This document shows positions 1 to 6,019 of a stretch of DNA of 6,019 nt, in pieces. Source of the DNA: Bacteroidales bacterium UBA5537 (GTDB lineage Bacteria; Bacteroidota; Bacteroidia; Bacteroidales; Lentimicrobiaceae); the NCBI GenBank assembly GCA_002426025.1, contig DINP01000026.1, positions 28,059-34,077 on the forward strand, written 5' to 3'. The position numbers were made by a program, and so were the translations under genes. A model generated the notes under the pieces. It had not been told where the DNA came from and did no database searches. It saw only the letters and a program-made list of their open reading frames with translations. Position 1 is the first letter of the stretch; each line of letters starts with the position of its first letter.

Positions 1-15
1 TAAACAATTTCCTCC

Positions 16-1656
16 ATGAACAATGCAATTTTTATCTTCGATTATCCCGAAAACGAGCCTGTAAAAACCTATTCACCAGGCACCCGTGACCGGAAATTAC
101 TCCAGACAGAACTCGATACACTGGCAACCCAACAGGCTGATATTCCGCTGATTATTGGTGGCAAGGAGGTGAGGACCGGCAATGTGGAAAAAATAGTGAT
201 GCCCCATGACCATGGCCATGTTCTTGGTCAATATCATAAAGCGGGGCCGGCTGAAGTGAAGCTGGCCATTGAGGCTTCGCAGAAAGCGCACAAAGAGTGG
301 GAGACATTTTCATGGGTTGAAAGGCTTTCGGTTACATTGAAAATTGCTGAACTTATATCGAAAAAATACAGGGCCAGGCTCAATGCGGCCACCATGCTTG
401 GGCAGAGCAAAAGTGCCTATCAGGCTGAGATTGACAGCGCCTGCGAAACGATTGATTTCCTTAGGTTTAACGCACATTATATTTCCGATATTTATAATGA
501 TCAGCCACATTCAGAACCCGGTATTATCAACAGGATTGAGTACCGGCCAATCGAAGGATTTATCTTTTCGCTAACGCCCTTCAATTTCACGGCCATAGCC
601 TCAAACCTGAATATGTCTCCTGTGGTAATGGGCAATACCGTATTGTGGAAACCAGCATCCAATGCCATCCTCTCCAACTATGTATTGATGGATATTTATA
701 AAGAGGCAGGGATGCCTGACGGAGTTGTGAATTTTATTCCTGGCGCAGGTTCAGTTATCGGAAATGCAGTTTTTGCCGACAGGCTTTTCGCGGGGCTGCA
801 TTTTACCGGCTCCAATGTTACTTTTAACCGTCTCTGGCAAATGGCCGCTCAAAACCTTCACAATTACAAATCTTACCCTAAAATAGTTGGAGAAACAGGA
901 GGAAAAGACTTTATTGTGGTTCATGCTTCGGCTCAGGTTGATGAGGTAGCTACTGCAATTGTAAGAGGCGGATTTGAATACCAGGGACAGAAATGTTCTG
1001 CTGCTTCAAGGGTTTATATTCCTGATTCTCTCTGGCCTGCTGTTAAATCAATGGTAGGGGAGATGCTTTCAGAAATTAAGGTTGGCGACGTGCGCGACTT
1101 CTCAAATTTTATGAATGCCGTTATTGATGAGGCATCGTTCGATAACATCATGCATTACATTTCATTGGCCGAAAAGTCACCAGATGCAGAAGTTGTTTTT
1201 GGTGGAAAAGGAGAAAAATCGAAAGGTTATTTTGTTGAACCCACTATCATTCTCACAACTGACCCGCATTTTATAACGATGGAGGAAGAAATTTTCGGGC
1301 CGGTTCTGACTATTTATGTTTATAAAGAAAAGGATTTTGACGAAATGCTGAAACTGGTTGACGAAACTTCGCCTTATGGACTTACCGGAGCTATCTTCGC
1401 CCAGGATCGACAAATTCTGCATAAGGCCAGCCATGCGCTCAAATATGCTGCCGGAAACTTATATTTCAACGATAAACCGACAGGCGCTGTGGTTGGCCAG
1501 CAGCCTTTCGGGGGTTCACGGCAGTCGGGAACCAATGATAAAGCCGGTAGCCATCTCAACCTGCTCCGCTGGACCAGTCCTCGCACCATAAAGGAAACAC
1601 TTATTCCGGCTACTGATTTCAGGTATCCGTTTATGAAGGAAGATAAGTGTCATTAA
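16..1656 (+). CDS. pruA: L-glutamate gamma-semialdehyde dehydrogenase (1-pyrroline-5-carboxylate dehydrogenase)
   Basis: This enzyme oxidises glutamate gamma-semialdehyde (open form of 1-pyrroline-5-carboxylate) to glutamate with NAD+, the second step of proline breakdown, in the cytoplasm. The 546-residue protein is full length for the monofunctional, ALDH4-type P5C dehydrogenase. Visible aldehyde dehydrogenase landmarks are the NAD-site Lys212 in WKPA, FTGS at 263-266, the general base Glu293 in GETGGKD, the nucleophile Cys327 in GQKCSAASR, EIFGP at 425-429, and PFGGSRQSGTNDKAG at 497-511. The tail with RWTSPRTIKET is typical of this subfamily. There is no fused proline dehydrogenase domain, so that enzyme must be encoded elsewhere. 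The start is secure: an in-frame TAA lies at 1-3 and no other start codon falls between it and the ATG at 16. The N-terminal NEPV...Y.PG also sits where relatives have it. No promoter is visible because the upstream region is outside the window. No truncation or missing key residue. Confidence 0.96.
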   Translation: MNNAIFIFDYPENEPVKTYSPGTRDRKLLQTELDTLATQQADIPLIIGGKEVRTGNVEKIVMPHDHGHVLGQYHKAGPAEVKLAIEASQKAHKEWETFSWVERLSVTLKIAELISKKYRARLNAATMLGQSKSAYQAEIDSACETIDFLRFNAHYISDIYNDQPHSEPGIINRIEYRPIEGFIFSLTPFNFTAIASNLNMSPVVMGNTVLWKPASNAILSNYVLMDIYKEAGMPDGVVNFIPGAGSVIGNAVFADRLFAGLHFTGSNVTFNRLWQMAAQNLHNYKSYPKIVGETGGKDFIVVHASAQVDEVATAIVRGGFEYQGQKCSAASRVYIPDSLWPAVKSMVGEMLSEIKVGDVRDFSNFMNAVIDEASFDNIMHYISLAEKSPDAEVVFGGKGEKSKGYFVEPTIILTTDPHFITMEEEIFGPVLTIYVYKEKDFDEMLKLVDETSPYGLTGAIFAQDRQILHKASHALKYAAGNLYFNDKPTGAVVGQQPFGGSRQSGTNDKAGSHLNLLRWTSPRTIKETLIPATDFRYPFMKEDKCH

Positions 1657-1692
1657 TTGTGTCTTATATTCTCATGTTTCATAAAATTAAAA

Positions 1693-1713
1693 AAAGCCCC
1701 GATATGGGGCTTT
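1693..1713 (-). terminator. Hairpin terminator in the convergent pruA/AOR gap
   Basis: A perfect 8-bp stem (AAAGCCCC at 1693-1700, GGGGCTTT at 1706-1713) encloses a 5-nt loop. Read on the minus strand, the stem is followed by a T-rich run (complement of the A-rich 1681-1692), the form of an intrinsic terminator. It lies about 26 bp past the AOR stop codon. On the plus strand the stem is followed only by TTTC, so it may also stop pruA transcription but less well. No second hairpin is seen in the 82-bp gap, so it probably serves both genes unequally. Confidence 0.75.
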
Positions 1714-1738
1714 CTCAGTAGAAATTATGATCAGGTTT

Positions 1739-3892
1739 TTATTGCAGAGGTGTTATCACTTCAATCAGTTCAGGAAGATCCATCCCTAATTTCTTCAGGT
1801 GTTCAATGGTCGGAACCCCGTTTTTGGTCCAGCCCCTTCTGAAGTAAACCGCATCAAGCAGTTGTTCGTAGCGGTCTTCGCGATAAGCGCGGGTAGCAGC
1901 CATCTTTTCTTCAAGACTCATTTTGGTCGGATCAAGGCCAATCAACTCCTTTAGCTGCTTATCATAACGCTCCTCGCGTGACAGGTATTCTTCCTGTGTT
2001 ACAGGTCCGGCTGCACGGTATGGCTGTGCATCATGTGCGCGAAGTCCGTAACCACGGCGGATGTTGAAAATACGCTGGAAGTTATAAACCCTTTCCGATT
2101 GGCGGATTATTTCATGCTTGTCAATATTGTTGCCTGTTACTGCGTTGTAGATAGTTACATAGTTATCAACATGCTCTGGAACTTTTGCCGGTTCATCACT
2201 CAAGGCATTGCTTTCAGGCTCAACATCGTTCCAAGGTAGCTTGCACAGTCCCTGCAGGCCGAACCAGGTGCGGAACATCGGGAAATAATGCAGAGCTTCG
2301 GCTTTTTTCTCGAATGTTGGAATCTGGTTGTTAACCATATCCATGAAAATGAGCCAGGCTTCATCGTGCTGAGGGCCTTTGTTGGTCATTGCATAACCAC
2401 CCTGCTGGGCAAGCGATTCTTTTGAAATGTACTGTGAATACTCAAGCCCTTTGTTTTCCATGCCAATGTCCTGAAGGAACTGAGGATCGCCCCAGCCTTT
2501 TTCAATAAACATTTCTTTCATTTTACGGACACCCATACCAGCAATTTTACCGAATCCTTCACCGCGTGAAAGCTGGTGCAGTAATTCCATAGCTTCGTCG
2601 GAGTTGCCAAAGTTGAGTTTCATACCCCCTGTACGTTCCTCGTTTAGAATGCCGGCTTCATAACATTCCATTACAAAACCGAGGATAGTGCCCCACGAAA
2701 TAGTACATACACCATAAGTATCGCAATAAAAGTTGGCCTCAATGGTGAAGTCGGGGTTGAAAATACCGGCGCAGGAGCCAAGTGAGGCTGCTGTTTCATA
2801 TTCCGGACCGTCAACTATTACTTTTGTGCCAGCATACGGGCCGGTGCGGAGCAGATATTGATCAACCCCTTTTGCACACGACATATTGCAACCAATCCAG
2901 CAGCCATCAGGCACGCCCTGCGTAAATCTTTCCTTGTAAATATTGGAATGGATTTTAGCTGCATCGGGATGGTTTCCGAATTTGAAGTTATTGGTTGGCA
3001 GCAGATCGTAATCGTTCATAACATTGGTAAGGTGGGCAGTGCCTTTTGAACGCATTTCAGCCTGGCTATCATCAAGTTCACGCATTTCGCGGTTGAAGCG
3101 GCGGCCACGTTCCATAATTGCGTTAAGGTCAACCACGTTATTCAGGTTTCCTTTTACTCCTTTGGTTTTTGCAACCAGCGCCCTGATTCCTTTATCTCTG
3201 AATACAGTTCCAATACCACCACGGCCGGCCTGCTTAAGGCGGACAACCTTGCGTTTGGCATCGAAAAAGGTGAAGTTCAGCATCCCGATCAGTGAATGAT
3301 CTGCGGCTGTACCTGCCGATACTACTGAAATATTTTTGCGTCCGCTTTCGTCATCAGCAAACATTTCGGTAAGCACTTCAGCTAAAACATGACTATCCTG
3401 AGGTAAATCCAGCGTTTCATAAATCTCAACCGCATCACGGGTTTCGTCAAAAACAACCACGACTTCCTTATCGGTTTTGCCCTGAAGCTCCAGTGCATCG
3501 AATCCACAGAACTTAAGGAATGGGCCAAAGTATCCACCTACATTGCTGTCAATTACAATATCGGTTTGTGGCGATATGGTTACCACCAGCGATTTACCGG
3601 TTCCTGAATACTGGGTAATTCCACAAATTGGCCCCATACCGATAACAATTTCATTCTCAGGATCATTCCACTTGGTTTTTGGTGTGGTGGCATCCCAAAG
3701 CAACCTCAGGCCAAAGCCTTTGCCTCCGATGAATTTTTCCTTCATCTCCTGGCTAACCGGTTTTTCTTTAACCGTATGGTCGCCAACATTTACATACAAT
3801 GTGCGGTTGTTGTACCCTTTTTCGATTGGAGCCGGAATATACTTGTACTCCTTGATCAGCCTCAACGATTTGGTGATTTCTTCTTTGTTCAT
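1739..3892 (-). CDS. aor: Aldehyde:ferredoxin oxidoreductase, tungsten/molybdenum bis-pterin enzyme (AOR family)
   Basis: Family members oxidise aldehydes to carboxylic acids (or run the reverse) at a W or Mo bis-pterin site, passing electrons through a [4Fe-4S] cluster to ferredoxin or a partner subunit in the cytoplasm. The N-terminal AOR domain covers about residues 28-240 (FIGGKGFG at 54-61, DSNVGGYFGP at 115-124, GRGGIG at 223-228). The C-terminal domains follow. By spacing from Pyrococcus furiosus AOR, Glu366 in GPEYE matches Glu313, Asp391 of DTYGVC matches the first DxxGL(C/D) pterin motif, and Cys550 matches Cys494. Cluster ligands are Cys331, Cys335, Cys339 and Cys550; His509 is a candidate active-site histidine. 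Oddities are the C-x3-C-x3-C spacing, Gly545 in place of Asp in the second DxxGLC motif, and 717 residues against about 605. An in-frame ATG at 3961 would add 23 residues, but it lies upstream of the -7 box at 3940-3933, so the ATG at 3892 is chosen. No ferredoxin or partner subunit gene is adjacent. Substrate and metal cannot be read from sequence. Confidence 0.94.
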   Translation of the reverse strand: MNKEEITKSLRLIKEYKYIPAPIEKGYNNRTLYVNVGDHTVKEKPVSQEMKEKFIGGKGFGLRLLWDATTPKTKWNDPENEIVIGMGPICGITQYSGTGKSLVVTISPQTDIVIDSNVGGYFGPFLKFCGFDALELQGKTDKEVVVVFDETRDAVEIYETLDLPQDSHVLAEVLTEMFADDESGRKNISVVSAGTAADHSLIGMLNFTFFDAKRKVVRLKQAGRGGIGTVFRDKGIRALVAKTKGVKGNLNNVVDLNAIMERGRRFNREMRELDDSQAEMRSKGTAHLTNVMNDYDLLPTNNFKFGNHPDAAKIHSNIYKERFTQGVPDGCWIGCNMSCAKGVDQYLLRTGPYAGTKVIVDGPEYETAASLGSCAGIFNPDFTIEANFYCDTYGVCTISWGTILGFVMECYEAGILNEERTGGMKLNFGNSDEAMELLHQLSRGEGFGKIAGMGVRKMKEMFIEKGWGDPQFLQDIGMENKGLEYSQYISKESLAQQGGYAMTNKGPQHDEAWLIFMDMVNNQIPTFEKKAEALHYFPMFRTWFGLQGLCKLPWNDVEPESNALSDEPAKVPEHVDNYVTIYNAVTGNNIDKHEIIRQSERVYNFQRIFNIRRGYGLRAHDAQPYRAAGPVTQEEYLSREERYDKQLKELIGLDPTKMSLEEKMAATRAYREDRYEQLLDAVYFRRGWTKNGVPTIEHLKKLGMDLPELIEVITPLQ

Positions 3893-3932
3893 ATAGCTTT
3901 TCTTATTTGATTTCGATCTGTGAATCAGTTCA

Positions 3933-3962
3933 CAAAAGTACAAAGATTTGCCATTTTTCAAA
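3933..3962 (-). promoter_or_regulatory. Bacteroidota-type promoter of the AOR gene
   Basis: On the minus strand, TTTG at 3962-3959 is followed after 18 nt by TACTTTTG at 3940-3933. This fits the Bacteroidota consensus of a -33 TTTG and a -7 TAnnTTTG box. Transcription would begin near 3926-3930, giving a leader of about 35 nt to the ATG at 3892. The leader is A-rich with no clear Shine-Dalgarno sequence, which is normal for the phylum. The site decides the AOR start, since the longer ATG at 3961 falls inside the promoter. Confidence 0.65.
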
Positions 3963-3980
3963 TTTAATTGGCTGAAAAAT
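3953..3980. promoter_or_regulatory. Inverted repeat over the AOR -33 element, candidate operator
   Basis: ATTTTTCA (3953-3960) and TGAAAAAT (3973-3980) form a perfect 8-bp inverted repeat with a 12-nt spacer. A second nested pair, GCCA (3950-3953) and TGGC (3969-3972), overlaps it. The left arm covers the -33 TTTG of the AOR promoter, so a dimeric regulator bound here would affect that promoter directly. AT-rich arms of this length can occur by chance in intergenic DNA, and no regulator gene is in view, so the call is tentative. Confidence 0.3.
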
Positions 3981-4125
3981 AACGATATGACTCCGCCTGC
4001 ATAACACTATCTGTTAAGCAGTTACTTACGGCACAATTTGAAGTTTCTTGTGAAAATTAGCCGGTTTCTACCTGATAATGTTCCGGTTTTATAAAATCGT
4101 GTGCAGAATCCGGGGAATATTTTTA

Positions 4126-4133
4126 TATTTTTG
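4126..4133 (+). promoter_or_regulatory. Bacteroidota -7 box upstream of the thiF-like gene
   Basis: TATTTTTG is an exact match to TAnnTTTG. No good TTG/TTTG -33 element is found 18-21 nt upstream, so this is a half-supported promoter. Transcription would start near 4138-4140. That rules out the in-frame ATG at 4078, leaves the ATG at 4147 almost leaderless, and gives the ATG at 4171 a leader of about 31 nt. The box-to-ATG distance (37 nt) is close to that of the divergent AOR promoter (40 nt). Confidence 0.5.
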
Positions 4134-4170
4134 CAACAGGCACTGGATGCTGAAAATTTTTAATACGGAT

Positions 4171-4779
4171 ATGCCTGATAGTTATCCCGAACAAATTAGT
4201 AAATACCTGAGCAGGTTCACTGTAGGCATTGCCGGATGTGGAGGACTTGGTTCAAATTGTGCTGTTGCCCTTGCACGATGTGGGGTTGGTAAATTGATTA
4301 TTGCCGATTACGACATCGTTACCCTGCAGAATCTGAACCGGCAGTATTATTTTCACGATCAGATCGGCAGGCTTAAGGTTCATGCTTTGCGTGAAAACAT
4401 TCAGCGAATAAACCCAGCTATTGTTGTGAAGGCTTTTGATATGAAACTTTGCGTATCTGATGTAATTGAGCTGTTTTCGGGTTGCCATGTTATTGTTGAG
4501 GCTTTCGACAAAGCTGAAATGAAGCAGATGATTATTGAAACGGTTCTCACACAGATGCAGGGAAAATATCTCGTAGCCGGAGTCGGCATGGCTGGTTGGG
4601 GCAAATCAGAGATCATCCACTCGCGGAAATCTGACAATCTTGTAATATGTGGCGATGAGGTTTCTGAGGTATCTGCAACTTTGCCTGTGCTGGCTCCAAG
4701 GGTCGGACTCGTTGCCAATATGCAGGCCAACGAAGTGCTCGACATTTTATTACGTGAATTTACGCCAATTACACCATAA
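4171..4779 (+). CDS. thiF: ThiF family 2-like sulfur-carrier adenylyltransferase (ThiF/MoeB/HesA superfamily)
   Basis: This is an E1-like enzyme expected to use ATP to adenylate the C-terminal glycine of a small sulfur carrier, most likely the next gene product. The 202-residue protein is a single Rossmann-type domain with GCGGLGS at 22-28, the Asp46/Asp48 region, the NLNRQ motif at 54-58 (Arg57 contacts ATP in the family), Lys69, and EAFDKAE at 110-116 (Asp113 matching the conserved catalytic-site Asp). It has no CxxC pairs, so it lacks the zinc site of E. coli ThiF and MoeB. Both this and its length of about 200 fit the short ThiF family 2. Alternative in-frame starts are ATG 4147 (8 residues longer) and ATG 4078; 4171 is preferred because of the -7 box at 4126-4133 and family length. 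The gene is followed after 8 nt by the carrier gene, forming an operon, and faces the AOR gene head to head. Its pathway, thiamine or pterin cofactor, is not decided by sequence. Confidence 0.85.
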   Translation: MPDSYPEQISKYLSRFTVGIAGCGGLGSNCAVALARCGVGKLIIADYDIVTLQNLNRQYYFHDQIGRLKVHALRENIQRINPAIVVKAFDMKLCVSDVIELFSGCHVIVEAFDKAEMKQMIIETVLTQMQGKYLVAGVGMAGWGKSEIIHSRKSDNLVICGDEVSEVSATLPVLAPRVGLVANMQANEVLDILLREFTPITP

Positions 4780-4787
4780 ATTTTAGA

Positions 4788-4991
4788 ATGAAGATAAATC
4801 TGAATAACAGGGAAGAGGTTTTTGAATCTGAAGAAATGAGCATCAACCAGTTGCTTGCTGCCAAGAATTTCACGTTCAGAATGTTGGTGGTAAAAGTTAA
4901 CGGAGTGTTGGTGAAGCGTCATCAGTTTGATCAGCAGATGGTAAAGGATGGAGATGATGTGATGGTTCTTCATCTGATAACCGGAGGCTGA
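4788..4991 (+). CDS. thiS: ThiS/MoaD-family sulfur carrier protein (C-terminal Gly-Gly)
   Basis: This is a 67-residue ubiquitin-like sulfur carrier. It starts with a beta strand (MKINLN), has the core V-x-VNG turn at 36-40, the stretch DGDDVMVLHL at 54-63, and ends exactly in Gly66-Gly67, the tail that is adenylated and turned into a thiocarboxylate. The length of about 66 and the KDGD.V layout are closer to ThiS than to MoaD, which is usually nearer 80 residues. Short carriers of either kind are hard to tell apart by eye. It lies 8 nt after the ThiF-like gene and is surely co-transcribed with it. No Shine-Dalgarno sequence precedes the ATG, only the AT-rich attttaga. No thiG, thiC, thiE, thiH, moaE or moaC is present in the window, so the sulfur acceptor is unknown. 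It could serve thiazole synthesis or the dithiolene of the pterin cofactor used by the divergent AOR gene. Confidence 0.87.
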   Translation: MKINLNNREEVFESEEMSINQLLAAKNFTFRMLVVKVNGVLVKRHQFDQQMVKDGDDVMVLHLITGG

Positions 4992-4993
4992 TC

Positions 4994-6019
4994 TTAAACG
5001 ATCTCGGCAACGGTAAAAGCACTTCCGCCTATAAAAACAAGATCTTCATTATCCGCTGCAGCCAATGCAGCATTATAAGCAAGCTTAACAGAATTGTAAA
5101 CAGCGCCTTTCAGCTTGAAAGCCGATGCAGTTTCCTTTAATTTGACTGCATCCAAACCTCTGGGTATATCCGCTTTGCAGAAATAATAGATAGCATTTTG
5201 GGGCAATAACTGAAGCATGGATGTGATATCCTTATCGTTAACTACGCCCAGTATAAAGTGTAATCGTTTAAATTTCAGAGATCTGATCTGATCAACAATA
5301 AATTTTATTCCATCCGGATTATGCCCGATATCACAAATAGTAAGGGGCTTCTGTTTAAGTACCTGCCATCTTCCGGTGAATCCTGTATTGGAAATTACAT
5401 TACGGATGCCGTTTTCAACATTCAGCTTTTCGGGTTTCAACAGCATTGCATCCAGCAAATGAGCCGACGCAAGAACAGTTGCCAGGTTTTTCAGCTGGTA
5501 ATTGCCGGTTAACGGACAGCTCAAGCGTTTTTTATTGCCAAAAACCCTTGCATCCACATCAATCTGTGAAGGATCAGCAACTGCTATATCTCTTCTCAGA
5601 CTTACTACTTGATCAGCAAAATATACTTTTGATTGGTTTCTTGTTGCCAGTGTTTTGAATATTTCCTCAGTTTCAGGCTGGGTTTCTCCAATCACCACCG
5701 GAATACCATTTTTAATAATTCCCCCTTTTTCGACCGCGATTTCTGCCAGTGTATTCCCCAGGAACTGTGTATGGTCGAGCCCGATGTTGGTGATAACAGA
5801 CAGGAGTGGAGTAATCACATTGCTTGAATCGAGGCGGCCACCCATTCCGGTTTCTATCACGGCAATATCAACCTGTTCATCGCTGAACCATTTCATTGCC
5901 ATACCAAATGTCATTTCAAAAAATGAAGGATTGATGTGGTTGAACTGACCCATGTATTCTTCTGTAAAATCGCAGACAAATTTTTCGGGCACCATTTCAC
6001 CGTTGATCTTCATCCGCTC
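4994..6019 (-). CDS. folC: Bifunctional folylpolyglutamate synthase/dihydrofolate synthase, C-terminal part (5' end beyond window)
   Basis: FolC joins glutamate to dihydropteroate and extends the polyglutamate tail of folates, using ATP, in the cytoplasm. The frame is open to the window edge (Glu-Arg precede the Met at 6013), so that Met is internal and about 90 N-terminal residues, including the P-loop, are missing from view. Counting from that Met, Glu54 in IETGMGGRLDS, His81 in NIGLDH and Lys96 in EKGGIIK have exactly the relative spacing of Glu143, His170 and carbamylated Lys185 of Lactobacillus casei FPGS, the Mg-ATP site. NYQLKN (171-176), GRWQ (214-217), the C-domain HNPDGIK (231-237) and the closing GGSAFTVAE (329-337) are also family hallmarks. 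The visible part is intact, with no frameshift. The gene converges on the sulfur-carrier gene with a 2-bp gap and no terminator of its own in that gap. Confidence 0.95.
   Translation of the reverse strand, partial: ERMKINGEMVPEKFVCDFTEEYMGQFNHINPSFFEMTFGMAMKWFSDEQVDIAVIETGMGGRLDSSNVITPLLSVITNIGLDHTQFLGNTLAEIAVEKGGIIKNGIPVVIGETQPETEEIFKTLATRNQSKVYFADQVVSLRRDIAVADPSQIDVDARVFGNKKRLSCPLTGNYQLKNLATVLASAHLLDAMLLKPEKLNVENGIRNVISNTGFTGRWQVLKQKPLTICDIGHNPDGIKFIVDQIRSLKFKRLHFILGVVNDKDITSMLQLLPQNAIYYFCKADIPRGLDAVKLKETASAFKLKGAVYNSVKLAYNAALAAADNEDLVFIGGSAFTVAEIV

Noticed and set aside
9..15. TTCCTCC just before the pruA start, which might be taken for a ribosome binding site
   Set aside because: It resembles the anti-Shine-Dalgarno sequence, not its complement, so it cannot pair with 16S rRNA as a binding site.
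3543..3896. 117-residue open frame on the plus strand
   Set aside because: It is antisense to the well-conserved AOR N-terminal domain and has no recognisable features.
3890..3961. N-terminal extension of the AOR from the ATG at 3961
   Set aside because: It overlaps a good -33/-7 promoter on the same strand, and the extra 23 residues resemble no AOR N-terminus.
3981..4125. Possible TPP or molybdenum/tungsten cofactor riboswitch upstream of the ThiF-like gene
   Set aside because: No CUGAGA-type TPP core or other recognisable aptamer was found, and the inferred transcription start near 4138 leaves too short a leader.
4078..4170. N-terminal extension of the ThiF-like protein from the ATG at 4078, which could look like a hydrophobic leader
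   Set aside because: It spans the -7 box at 4126-4133, and the family is cytoplasmic and about 200 residues long, which the start at 4171 gives.
4401..4973. 190-residue open frame on the minus strand
   Set aside because: It lies wholly opposite the ThiF-like and carrier genes, which have clear family motifs, and its translation shows no recognisable domain.

Overview
The window looks like a piece of chromosome from an anaerobic member of the Bacteroidota, probably Bacteroidales-like. Four things point there. The two divergent promoters carry the Bacteroidota -7 box TAnnTTTG. No gene has a convincing Shine-Dalgarno sequence. The P5C dehydrogenase and FolC read as typical Bacteroidota versions. 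An oxygen-sensitive-type aldehyde:ferredoxin oxidoreductase (AOR) implies an anaerobic or microaerobic life. The taxonomic call is inference from style, not from a marker gene.

Layout: (1) 16-1656, plus strand, pruA: complete NAD-dependent L-glutamate gamma-semialdehyde (P5C) dehydrogenase. (2) 1657-1738, a short convergent gap holding one perfect 8-bp stem, best read as the terminator of the minus-strand gene. (3) 1739-3892, minus strand, a 717-residue tungsten/molybdenum bis-pterin AOR. (4) 3893-4170, a divergent control region with a -33/-7 promoter for the AOR gene, an inverted repeat over its -33 element, and a -7 box for the opposite gene. (5) 4171-4779 and 4788-4991, plus strand, a two-gene operon: a small zinc-free ThiF/MoeB/HesA-type adenylyltransferase (ThiF family 2) and a 67-residue ThiS/MoaD-type sulfur carrier ending in Gly-Gly. 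(6) 4994-6019, minus strand, the C-terminal part of folC, whose 5' end lies beyond the window. It ends 2 bp from the sulfur-carrier gene.

How the parts may work together: the ThiF-like enzyme would adenylate the C-terminal glycine of the carrier, which would then carry sulfur as a thiocarboxylate. Such carriers serve either thiamine thiazole synthesis or the dithiolene of molybdopterin/tungstopterin. The pair sits head to head with a pterin-dependent AOR and with no thiamine gene in view, so a role in making or maintaining the AOR cofactor is a reasonable but unproven hypothesis. PruA and FolC appear to be unrelated housekeeping neighbours.

The most unusual details are in the AOR itself. Its first three cluster cysteines are spaced C-x3-C-x3-C rather than the C-x2-C-x3-C of Pyrococcus AOR. 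The second pterin-binding DxxGLC motif has lost its Asp, and the protein is about 110 residues longer than the archaeal enzyme. No RNA genes, mobile elements, CRISPR arrays or long repeats were seen.
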